This document shows, in pieces, positions 12,201 to 22,100 of a stretch of DNA of 64,000 nt (positions are counted from its first letter, which is position 1; each line of letters starts with the position of its first letter). The notes beneath the pieces were generated by a model. That model saw only the letters and a list, made by a program, of their open reading frames with translations. It was not told the origin of the DNA and did not search any database. A program made the position numbers and the translations under genes. The stretch lies in contig JASANC010002757.1 in assembly GCA_030248135.1 (NCBI GenBank), forward strand, positions 62,001 through 126,000. Reading direction: 5' to 3'. Source of the DNA: Theristus sp. LFF4_11. Lineage: Eukaryota; Nematoda; Chromadorea; Monhysterida; Xyalidae.

Positions 12201-14814
12201 GGAAGCCCGACCTAGCAGTGCTGGTAAAAGGGCCGATTCAAAGAGCACAGCCTCTCAAAAGCGAAGCAGAAGTCGGAGTAAGGATGATGCTCAATCGAGA
12301 TCGAAATCGATTGAGAAACCGCCGGAAAGGGTGGTGAAACGACTAAGCAAAGAGGAATTGTCACCCGTTCAAGGTGTGTACTGTCGAATAACACTTAGTC
12401 TCAGGTAGTATCTTCAATTGACATTCGATTAAATCGATCGGAAACGCTCTCTGTGTTGTGTATATTTTTACCTTCCAAGATCAGGGGCCGGTTTTATAAA
12501 AGTTTAGTAGTTCAGTAGTGCTAGACCACTGAGTGTATAATATTCCCCCTTTTTCACACGAAAAGTGATTCCCAATGTCTACTCCACAACGCGACAAAAG
12601 CAAACTGAAATGTGTTGTCTCCTGTATTTCTTAAAGCGCTCAGTGGTACTGGAGTGGAAAACGGACCGTAGATCTAAAAATCGCCATTTTTTATTAATCA
12701 CGTAAATCTAAACTCGCTTCAACTACTCAGGCACAAGAGAAAAACGGCCGGCGTCACGTGACTCGGGCGGCGGCTCTTCTTCGTCCAATCAGCGGCGTCG
12801 TTCTTCAAAAGACTCGATCGACCAATCAGCGAGCAGCAGCAGCGCCGCGAAATTGGCCAATCAGCTTTTGCGAAACCTCGGCGGCAAATCGGAGCGCTCA
12901 GAAGAGCAACCGCAACCGTCGACGTCTTCGCGAAAGACTGCGGGCGCATCGGAGCAAACGGAAAGCGCCGCCGAGAAGCCGCTCGAACAGTTCGAAGCGA
13001 ATCGACTGATTCGAATGGAACTCGAGGATTCGCCGACGTCTCGTCGACTGAGTGAACCGCCGGTGTTGGTGGACAACGCCGAGCCTGGACAAGTTGCGAA
13101 ATTGTCGGGCGAAAACCAGAAGAGAGAACGGTCGCCGCCTTCGGAGCAACCGCCGTCCAGTTCAACAGCAGCTGTGGAGCAGGAGAAACAGCGAAAGCCG
13201 TCGGGAAACGGTAATATTTTTTGGGTATTTTGGTATTTTGCGTTCGCATGGGTTTTTCTTCCTGCACAGCGGAAGACGTTATTTTACAATAGGCAATGTA
13301 CTGGCTGACTGGCTGATTGTTTTCAGTTTTGGTTTACTACTAGTGGTTACTCTCTGTTTATAATGTTTGTTCGACCAATCAGCGCGGCTCATTCAAGGGC
13401 AGTCAATCAGCTGGCGACATTTGAAAGTACGGTCGATTTCAGTTTTCATTGAGTTTTTTCTCTATTGCACGCCGTTTTTTTTCATTTCGTAAACTTGTAA
13501 CTTCTGTTTGTATGTTTTGTTATGTGTTGTGTTCATCTGTTGTTTTTGCAGCCGTTGCATCGTCCACTTCATTCGACAACGCTAATCAAGGAGAATTTGC
13601 TAGCGCTCAAAAGCTGCTAAGTGAGTAGGCGACAATTTTTTTGTCCATGCGTTTACAACGCACATCGACTGCGGTTTGTCATTGTTTTGTTTACTGCATT
13701 TGAAACAGTCCTGTTGTTCGCTCAGACTCGGTCTACATAACATCGAAACGTCAGCGAAGACAGGTCAGTCTCGAAGCAGCGGCGGAGGAAGCAAAAAGCG
13801 AGAAAAGCAATCAAAAATCCGCCGTGTTCGAGGAAGCCTTGGACGACACGGACGCGTTGTCCGCAATTCCGCTGCCCACGGACTCGCGCGGCAGACAGGT
13901 GAGGACGTTTTGGCGTTTTTTATTAGCAGCTGACCCATGCGACTCGCAGTTTCAACCGCGCATTTATTTTTCAAACTGCTTTGCAACATTGCAAGCGTAT
14001 TTTTTCAAGATACAACGTTCAATTTTTCGTCGTTTCAATTTCGGTGTGTTGCTTACGCAGGTCACCGCAGCCGGCCGTGGCTTCAGCATCACGGTTGGTG
14101 CGTCGGCGCGACAAAAAGGCGCCAAAGCTAACCAGCCAATCACCGCCGCGCAGCCACTCGGTTGGTCGTCTTGTCGTTCTTGTGCATGCGTTCTGTGCAC
14201 GCATTGCTGTGCGTGGAGGCGGAGTCTGTCCTGCACAGAATGCATGCATTACGTGATCACCAACCAATCAGCTGATTGCCAAACCAGTAGAGTGAGACTG
14301 TAGTATAACGGAAGGCACGAGATTTTTTGTCGTCTTGACTTTCGTACGAGTCTTCAACGGCTGAATTTTTGTGCGGCCAACCGATGAGCGCGCGAGAATT
14401 CGATGTTTTTTTTTGAAATGCGAAGCCGACATATTTTCGAATGCGGTCCCACTTTGGTCTACAGTCAAACTAAATTATAGGGAATCAGCTGATTGGTTGG
14501 CGATCACGTAATGGCATGCTGTTCGCGTGTGAATGCTTTCTGTGCAAACTAAACACCGCCCCCACGCCCACAGCTATCCCTGCTCAGAGAAAGCATGCAT
14601 ACCGTAATCTCAACCAATCAGCTGATTCCCTGTAATTGAGAGTTCGACTGTATTCAGGCTGGAAAACCGGCAATTTTCAGTGTCACCGTCTGGGGGCCTC
14701 TCCAGCACGCTCGGCTCTGCGTTCGGTGGTCGCCCGCTTGCGATGGACTCGGAGCCGGCGAATAAACCGAGGCCGACCGTGAAGTTGACCTGGAAGAAAT
14801 CCAGACTGCACTGA
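273..14814 (+). CDS. RBBP6: RBBP6-like E3 ubiquitin ligase / mRNA 3'-processing factor (5' part outside window)
   Basis: Exons: 273-449, 719-864, 1402-1813, 2415-2692, 2903-3028, 3306-3520 (3' end uncertain), 3800-3982, 4417-4668, 5199-5275, 5599-5830, 6269-6399, 6601-6799, 6928-7100, 7460-7633, 10073-11507, 11693-11811, 12146-12373, 12731-13210, 13552-13620, 13726-13898, 14061-14097, 14681-14814. Phase agrees at every junction, giving 1815 residues and a TGA. The first exon encodes the second half of the RBBP6 RING finger (CPNCHDTS, then an IRETVANFRNQTGYS tail matching the family's LRxAVNxFKNETGY). After it come a Gln/Pro-rich stretch, an RS domain (SRSRSPRSYSRSRSRTPP in exon 10), Gly/Pro/Tyr-rich segments, and a very long Lys/Glu-rich tail with KKKKRHHR and HHHHHKKKHSRH blocks. 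This order is that of RBBP6, which ubiquitinates nuclear substrates and joins the mRNA cleavage/polyadenylation machinery. The DWNN domain, zinc knuckle and first RING cysteines must lie left of the window. Several introns carry MITEs. Confidence 0.9.
516..645. mobile_element. Family M palindromic MITE (copy 1)
   Basis: This intronic inverted repeat has arms containing AGCTGATTGGTYGGTGATCACGTG at the left and the complementary ATCACGTGGTCACCAACCAATCAG at the right, around a GTGGAGGTGGAGT core. The outer CAGTC ends of better copies are eroded. It lies in intron 1 of the visible RBBP6 gene. Confidence 0.6.
1364..1401 (+). repeat. 38-bp tandem duplication of a splice acceptor
   Basis: A CTAG acceptor followed by CAACACCACCGCCAACAACA at 1362-1383 is repeated 38 bp downstream as CTAG then CAACATCACCACCAACAACA. 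Only the downstream acceptor (exon start 1402) keeps the reading frame. Use of the upstream one shifts the frame and soon meets TGA. Confidence 0.7.
1606..1680 (+). repeat. CAA/CAG microsatellite coding polyglutamine
   Basis: A run of CAA and CAG triplets inside exon 3 of the RBBP6-like gene encodes an uninterrupted polyglutamine tract followed by Gln/Thr/Pro repeats. CAA units precede a short pure CAG block. The tract is in frame and is probably length-variable between individuals. Confidence 0.85.
1897..2139 (-). mobile_element. Family N MITE with CRE-like palindromes (copy N1)
   Basis: This roughly 240-bp element has ends GTATTGTGGAT and GGTCATAC and a near-terminal AAACGTGTCC...ACTGAAATGACGTCAT inverted repeat. 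The same sequence recurs at 52159-52397 and 59433-59669 in the opposite orientation. It lies in intron 3 of RBBP6. Each copy carries the 8-bp CRE palindrome TGACGTCA near both ends. Confidence 0.8.
5926..6093. mobile_element. Family M palindromic MITE (copy 2)
   Basis: The arms match: CTAACTCAATAACATA on the left and TATGTTATTGAGTTAG on the right, with the right end GACTG followed by TA. The interior holds GATTGGTTTTGGTTGG and ATGCATGCATC. It lies in the RBBP6 intron 5831-6268. The CAGTC terminus and TA flank suggest a Tc1/mariner-type non-autonomous element. Confidence 0.7.
7710..9640. mobile_element. Element G: large TTA-flanked foldback with subterminal GAAGCGCGCTGA repeats
   Basis: The element occupies most of the RBBP6 intron 7634-10072. 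TTA stands immediately outside both ends (7707-7709 and 9641-9643). The ends are AGCGCCATTCATG and CATGAATGGGCCT. Both subterminal regions are built from GAAGCGCGCTGA units, and from a segment reading TGAAGCTGCGTCAGCCGCTGCGGC present on one side and complemented on the other. A 3-bp TTA duplication is typical of PIF/Harbinger elements. No transposase ORF is visible. A tandem array sits in the middle. Confidence 0.75.
8599..8751 (+). repeat. 19-bp tandem array, 8 units
   Basis: Eight head-to-tail copies of GGTGCACAGCCCTCAAAGT, with one AAAT variant, lie at the centre of element G. Because 19 is not a multiple of 3 and the unit has no stop in any forward frame, all three forward frames are open through the array and give the same 19-residue repeat. 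The array is flanked by inverted copies of a GCGCAGCCCT...ACCGGTGTGCAG block at 8281-8310 and 8790-8820. Confidence 0.9.
14115..14303. mobile_element. Family M palindromic MITE (copy 3, left arm eroded)
   Basis: The right arm is clear: GTGGAGGCGGAGTC, then GCACAGAATGCATGCATTACGTG and CCAACCAATCAGCTGATTGCC, ending in GAGACTGTA. The left arm is diverged (AACCAGCCAATCACC, CTCGGTTGGTCG). It lies in the last intron of the RBBP6-like gene. Confidence 0.5.
14462..14650. mobile_element. Family M palindromic MITE (copy 4, intact, TA duplication)
   Basis: Terminal inverted repeats begin CAGTCAAACT on the left and end AGTTCGACTG on the right, each flanked by TA (14460-14461, 14651-14652). Inside, GGGAATCAGCTGATTGGTTG and its complement mirror each other over about 50 bp. 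This is the best-preserved copy of the family and shows that the target is TA, as in Tc1/mariner elements. It lies in the last RBBP6 intron. Confidence 0.85.
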
Positions 14815-16132
14815 AAACGTGTTGTTTGTCGCAAACAGTTTTTTTGAGTTTTTTTTGTTTTTTCGAGTAAAACAGATTTTGTTGATGTTGTGTTGGGACA
14901 GTCGATGCGACGGCGCCCATTGAGTACGGTATGATCGACCCTACGGTCACTGGTCTTGACACGATCTTGGCTGGGGCCGTATCGTCAAGGAGAACTACTG
15001 GACGGTTCAGAAAACGATAAAGGTCAGAATTATGTCACTACAAAATGTCTTGACGATCAGGCACGTTTCTGTGGTGAGATCGTGTTAAGACCAGTATATG
15101 CTACCGTAGTACGCGGGCCACAGTATTTAGCATTTGACTGTACTCTGCAACTCTGGTGGGTCGTATAATTGACATCGGAATCTGTGTTTCAGCCCGTTTT
15201 TTTTGTTCTCTCTTGAATCCTGTGACTTTTTTTATCGTTTCTCTAGTTTTGTCGTTTACTCAGATTTACGGTTGATGTTGTTTTTAATGTGTACTGTTGA
15301 GAAAGAAATTTTCACCTGATCATGTGCATGTTTTATTGCTGCTTTGTATTATTGACTATATCTGTAGTATCGTTTGGCATGAGGAGTGTGAGATGTGTCT
15401 TATTTCGGCGACTTCTGGCGAAGATAATATTGTGTTTTATGATCGAAAACATTTGTTTTTGACAAAAAGTTTCAGAAAATACAAATAGGAAAAAACTTTG
15501 ATTGCTTGGTTTTTCAAACGATTTTGTAGTCACAAATAAAACTCGGTTACTTGTCACTTGTTTCTTGCTTTCTTTTTTTATAATTGAGCGTAGTGATTTA
15601 TCCACCAATCAATCTTCATTGTTGTGAGTTTGTGTTTTTGATGGCGTTTTTAGCAGATATTTCAGAAAACTTTTGTTTTTTTTGAAACAGCGGGTAAAGC
15701 ATGAAAAGGACGAAGCTGCACATCTATATATGATTCTAAACGTATTCTGGAAGTTTTCCCTTGGTTTCTTCACACTGTTGAAAATTTGTTGAAAATCTGT
15801 GAAAAAAACGAGAAAACAACACAAAAACAGAAATAAAAATAAATATATAAATTTATGTGGTTTCGGATGATGTTATTTTGCTTTCGTTTAGTGATTCTGT
15901 TTTCAATTGAACAATATTGTTTGGTTTATTTCGGTGATTTCGAATAAAATGAAGAGAAAAATCTGGATGGCTATGGCATTATGTGCAATCATTACGGTGT
16001 TTACAGTACACCAAACCAACGAAGAGATTTCTATTTTCAAAAAATGGTTTGAAAACAATATGAATACGACAAGTAATGCGAAATGTGACAAGTGATCTTT
16101 CAGATTCTAAAAAAACGAAAAACATTCTAAAT
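14815..16132 (+). other. Intergenic region RBBP6 to FCP1
   Basis: No exon is recognisable here. The first part holds an inverted repeat at about 14927-15113: CGGTCACTGGTCTTGACACGATCT is mirrored by AGATCGTGTTAAGACC...CTACCGTAG, probably a small foldback element. A related GTCTTGACACGATCTTACC segment lies at about 41990-42150. The rest is AT-rich, as expected for 3' UTR and promoter sequence. Confidence 0.5.
16094..16103 (+). promoter_or_regulatory. Possible trans-splice (outron) acceptor of FCP1
   Basis: GATCTTTCAG ends 29 bases before the FCP1 start codon and follows an AT-rich stretch with no recognisable upstream exon. If the organism is a nematode, this could be the acceptor for a spliced leader. 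It could equally be the 3' end of an ordinary 5' UTR intron. Confidence 0.35.
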
Positions 16133-19100
16133 ATGATAGACTGCGATGATGCATTTGAGGTGATTTTCTCGGGCCCTAATGGCAGCGAGTTTGTACAGTG
16201 GAAGGTAAATTTTGTAACGAATGGTTTGTCTACAGTCGAACTGCAAACGATAGGCAATCAACTGATTGGTCAGCAATCAGGTGTTGCATTTGCGTGCTTT
16301 CTGTGAAGAAGAACAGACTCCGTCCCCACAGCAATGCCTGCACAGAAAACCTGCATCACGGCATCACCAACCAATCAGCTGATTGCCCAGAGTTTGACTG
16401 TTGCTATGCAGGGACAGATTTTTTCATCCAGTGGTTGGCTGCATCTAGCAGGTCATTTTTGATACAGAAAAACTCGATTGCCATCATGGCGGTTATCGCA
16501 GCCGTCAGATGCCACAACCAGATTGGCTGCATCAGTTGATTTGTTTTTTTTTTGAAATTTTTGTGAAATATTGGACGAAAGAACGCGTTTCTTTAATTTT
16601 CAGGCTCCATTGAATGCAACCATGCCTGAGGGAAGCACGATTTTGGTCTACAAAAGTGGCCCAGAGGATAAAACAACGACAGGCCGTGTAAAACTGCCCG
16701 AAATGGGCACGATAATTTGGCGCGACGAAAAACTATCGCAGTTAACTGATGGGTTCGTTTCTCATGACGTGTCGCTGTCATGTCAGACATTTGTTTTGAC
16801 TGGTTCAAACACAATGACGTCACACAAGGCACATGATACAATAGAAGCATTGTGCTCTGAAGTCGCACATTCATTTTACACGTGATCTCAATTCAACGCG
16901 CGCCAGCACGCGTGGCAGAGCGAATGTTTGCTAGTTGGCTTGTTTCGTAGCTGCATCAGCGACGAGTGGTCACAAAGGGCAGCGTCTTCAGACTAGGACT
17001 TTGATTGTACTCTCAGAGACGTTCCGTAGTACTAATGACGAATGACGTTTAGGGGATAAGTTATAGTGACGAATAACGCCTAACGATAATCCTCCTGTGC
17101 AATCTTCGTTTTTCAACCGTCTGAAAAAAAGTTCAAAATCGTTACAGGCAACTGGTTGCGCGCGTTCGCCGTTGCCAACACCCTGTAGTCATGAAGGACA
17201 TGTGCGCCGACTGCGGCAAGGATCTGAGGCAGTGAGTGACTGGTTGAAAATGAGTGAACGAAACCAAAGGCGATGCAAAATTCTCCGTTTTTTTGTCGGG
17301 TCTTGCAAACATCGGATGCAGCGGTGGAGGAGGGGGCTATATCGGTGGTTCGGATTGTGTGCCGCACCCATCATTAAACTAAATCTTGCCAAAATGAAAT
17401 GAAACAAAAGCAACGGTGACGACGGCGACTCGATGAATGACGTTTTTCTTTGTAATTTTGAGAAAGCTGATCAGCTGCAGTGCTGCAACATTCAAATCGC
17501 ACAATGAAAATAAATAAAAAAGTAACATTCGTTCAGACGCAGCGGTCGACCGGGCGACCGCGCAGTTTCCACGAATGCCAAAGTGGCCATGATCCACAGT
17601 GTGCCCGAACTGCAAGTGACACCGGAGGTGTGCCGTGTTGGATTTGGGAAAGAAATCTTCGCGAAAACGTCGTTTTCTAAAACGCTTTTTGTCTTGTTTG
17701 TGTTATCGCTCAATTGCGTGTTTTTTTGTTGCAATTTGATGAACTGTTCGGGTGTTATGGTTGTATCACACTATTGTTCGAGTTTCGTCTTCTCTGACCC
17801 AATACGCTTTTGAAAATATTTTCTGGTTCTGCGACTCGGTGCCCTTTGCACGCATTCAGATAGAATCAGTTTCATACGCGACGCGGCAATTCAAAACTGA
17901 AGAGACCTGTAACCGTGGTAGGATCTCTTCAGACAATTTTCTGAATTGCCGCGTCAAGCATGATACTTAATCAATGGAGTGCGCAAACGCATTTAGTTGC
18001 AGAACCAAATAATGATAGCAGTGAAGGGTGAATTGAATTTTTTCCAGCTGGCCCAGTCGCACGGCTCGGCAGACGAGCGAAATTTACTGGCGCTAAAGAA
18101 GCTCGTCCTGTTGGTTGATCTCGATCAGACGTTGATTCACACGACCAACGAGAACGTCAGCGATAAACTGCCGGTTGGTTGGGGACACTGTGGAACACAA
18201 TCTTAGTCCGCCACTTGGTGATTGGATGCACGCATTTGAATGCTGAAAGCCACGCAATCAATTGAACGTTCGACCATTGTAACGAGTACACACTGAGTGA
18301 CCACGTCATGTTGGTGCGGTCAATCGGTGTCCGTTAAGCTCAATTTCGCAAAACACCGACCAGTGACTGGCTTTGCAACGAAACATTCCTTTCAGGATGT
18401 GTTCCATTACCAGTTGTACGGCCAAAACTCTCCCTGGTATCACACGCGCATTCGCCCACACACACGCGAGTTCTTGCGAAATGTCAGCGCAAAGTGAGTT
18501 GGTCTCTTTACTGATTTTCACGTTGTTTGCTGTCGAATATCAGCCAAACTGTGCGTTTTACGGAGTACGCTTCTTTTCTTGTGTTTGTTCGTACAGCTTT
18601 ACACACGAACTTGTTACACGAGCTGCTAGGTAGCACCAATCAGTGGGCTCAGCTCAGAAACTGCCAATCGGCATCGGCCAAGTTGCTCATAATTTTGAGC
18701 GCGACTGCAAGTTTGTGCATCAGAGTTGTGTATTGGTATCGTATTGATAATGTGAACTAACAGTGAAATAACTGCCCGTGAACGCAGTTTTTCTGCTGAA
18801 ACTGCGTCGTGCTGATTCGACCCAAATTGCCAATGTGGCGCGCTAGATGGGATTCTAATTCCGAGTTGTGCGAACTGCAGATTCGAGTTGCACATCTGCA
18901 CGTTCGGCCAGCGACTGTACGCGCACACGATTGCGAAATTATTGGACCCTGATCGCGCGTTGTTCGGCTCGCGTATTCTGTCGCGCGACGAATGCTTCGA
19001 TGCGAACTTGAAAACGGCCAATTTGAAGTGCGTTTGTCAAGTGTTTTGAAACAGAGTCTTTTCAAAATGATTTTAGCCAGAACCGAAATTCACATTGGAC

Positions 19101-22100
19101 TCGCAAGTAAAAGCATAAATATGCATGTTTGATCAAAAAACTGTATAATTTTCAGTTTTCTTCATTTTACATTATTATACTATCTACCGATTTTGCAGAA
19201 CAAATCGCTCGTTACTAACACCGATTCGATATCCCCAAACTACCAAATACACGTCGTTATTCCAGAGCCCTATTCCCGTGCGGCGACCACATGGTCGTGA
19301 TCATTGATGACAGAGAGGACGTGTGGAATTACGCGCAGAACGTCGTGCATGTGAAACCCTACCGATATTTCAAGGTACAAATTTTGTTCGTTTCTCCTTT
19401 GTTGCATTCTCAGAGATTTCTTGTCCTTATTATTTACGTTGCGATTAGGGTTGGTAAAAAACCGGTTTTTTATATTGCCAGGAAAAAAACCGGTTTCTTT
19501 TCCGTTTTAAAACCGTTTTAAAACCATAAAAAACCGAATGATTCCCAGCTCCTAAACTTTCCAGAACTTGGCATCTTGAACTCAAAATAGGAGATACATC
19601 AAAATTAGTGATTTTGAGCAGCGTAAAATGCTGTTTTCGGGCATACAACCGACCCAATTTGCTATTTTTGCCACCCAATGCTACCCAATTTTTTGTTTCA
19701 AATCAAACCAATTTCGCTTTTATTGGTTTCCAGGGCAGCACGTTCAATAAATTAAAAACAAAGACTGGGCATTGACCGTGTAGGTGTGGGGAGCGGGGAG
19801 GGACGGTTGCAAAGAGACCGGATAGCTGACCCCGATTAGGGGGCGAGATTTGCAGAACTGCAAAGTGAAATTGGTGGTAGCTGATTGCGTTCGAAAAATA
19901 ACATTTCATCAGTTACCCTTTGCAAATCGACAACATCGTCAGTCAGTCTGCATATGCACTTAGTTCAGCAGTCACCTTGTCTTCATCGTATTTCACTTGA
20001 CCCTTGCCACAAAAGCTTCTGCAAAATGATGCTTCACCAGTTCAGTTCGACACAGTTCACTGCACCGTTTTTTCAAAAATATAATTTTACATTTTATCAG
20101 TCAAACGAAGAATTGTGATTTTTGACCACGAAGTTTGAAAATTTTTAAGGTAAAAAACCGGTTCTTTATTTTTTCAGGGAAAAAAACTGGAAAAAAAACC
20201 GGTTTTAAAACGGAAAAGAAACCGTTTTTTTTCCTGTGCCAACCCTAGTTGCGATCCACTACATGATAACCAATGCGTATTGCATGGTGAAAGGTGAACT
20301 GGGTGAACACCACAGATTGGCACCGCATCTTTGTGTCTGCGGCAAAGCGCATGCCAGAAAGCAACCTTTCGGCATTCCAATAGCAGTCGGTCACCCACTG
20401 TGTTCATGATTTCCCACGAAGGCACACCCGGAACAGTATAGTAGTTCCAGTTTTGTGGACTTTCAGTTGCAGGCTTCAACCAGGAATCGTTGAAAAATTT
20501 CCATTTTTTTTCATTTATTCACACATATTCAACTTTCATGTTTACATTTTGTTTTCGAATTTTTTTCCAGCACACCGGCGACATCAACGCACCAGCTGGT
20601 TTCGACAAGACCGACCAAAACACGGAGCATCAATTCCAGTTTGCGCATCCGTCAAAATCGTCCGAAACTGAAACAGAGCGAACAAAGGACACAAGTGGTG
20701 ACGCGAATCGATCGCAGATCATTTCGGATGTGCAAGGAGAGACGAACACGACGGAAACTGGAAACGCCGATGAAGGCGACGAAGCGGCTGCAGCGAAAAT
20801 TGAGGCAGATCCGGCAGCCGCTGCTGGCGCAGCGTCCTCAGCCAGGGTGCAGTTTTCGGCTTTGCTGACTGGAGGGTGACACCTCCTCTCACGTTGCTTC
20901 TACGTTTAAATGGCTACAAAAAAGTGTGCAGCTACAAGCGAACCCACGCAAGCAGGGCACAGTGTTGAAATCAAGTCTCACAGACGGGTGATTGGCTGTA
21001 TATTAGTTTTTGTCGTCGCGACTGGCCGTGTGCCTCAACGTGATACAGTATATGCAATCATCCTGCGTTTGTGTGTTCTTGAGTGTTTGAGTGTTCGACT
21101 GTACTGTTTTACCAGAAAAAAAAAGTTTTTCGCAAAAATATCCGAAACAAAATCACAGGTACACGCGGGCCAATTCCCAAACGTCGCTGATGACGAATTT
21201 GTGGCAGACGCAAGTGTTGAGGATACGGATGACTATCTGCATTATTTGGAGGTTTCCGACTTTCATTTTAGTTTTTTTCAGTTTGATTGATTCAAGGGTT
21301 TCTGTTCTAGTGTTCTGGTATTTGTTGGTTGTGTGATTTGCGAACTTGTAGTTTAGAACTTTGGGCTCTCCCTGTCTCCTATGTGTTGAATTGTGCAGCC
21401 GATCTGTGCATTCCAAATGAAGTGATTCCGAATGTTACGCACGCACGCAGTAATTCATTTTAATCGACATTTGAAATCCCTGTCTGGCACGCTTATGAAA
21501 CAGATGTGACACAACTGGTACACAGTGTGAACACTCTGAGCGGTCTTCTCTTCAGCACGCACTTCAAACTCCTGGTAATCCGTTTCAAACTTCAAATTCC
21601 GTTTCTGTGTTTTCCAGGACATCCTAACACGCCTGCATGGCGCATTCTACAAGTTCTACGAGCAAAACAAGGCCGAAGCAGCGGCGAACGGCAGCGCGCG
21701 TGTGGTCGTGCCGAACACGAACGTCGTCGTGCCCTACGTCAAGCGGAAAGTGCTCAGCGGCGTTCGATTGGTCTTCAGTGGTTGGTTTGTAGTCTTTCCA
21801 TTTTTTTGAATTTGTCCAGCAACATTTTGTCCAACACATGCGGTTTTTTTCTGATGAATTGCCTGTCTTGTAGTGACTTGAATAAAAATGTCTACAAATG
21901 TCATGCTCGTTCGTTCGTTAGCAAAACGCCCGGCCTGATGGCGATCGGTTTTTTGGCACCGATTTAGCGAAGTAGCGCTTCTCATAATTCGACTTTTATT
22001 TCGAATTTGCTTGTCAGGTGTCATACCAACAAACGTGCCGGAGAGGAAGGCGCCCATTTATCAGGTGGCGCAAATGTTTGGCGCCAGTATTCAGACGGAA

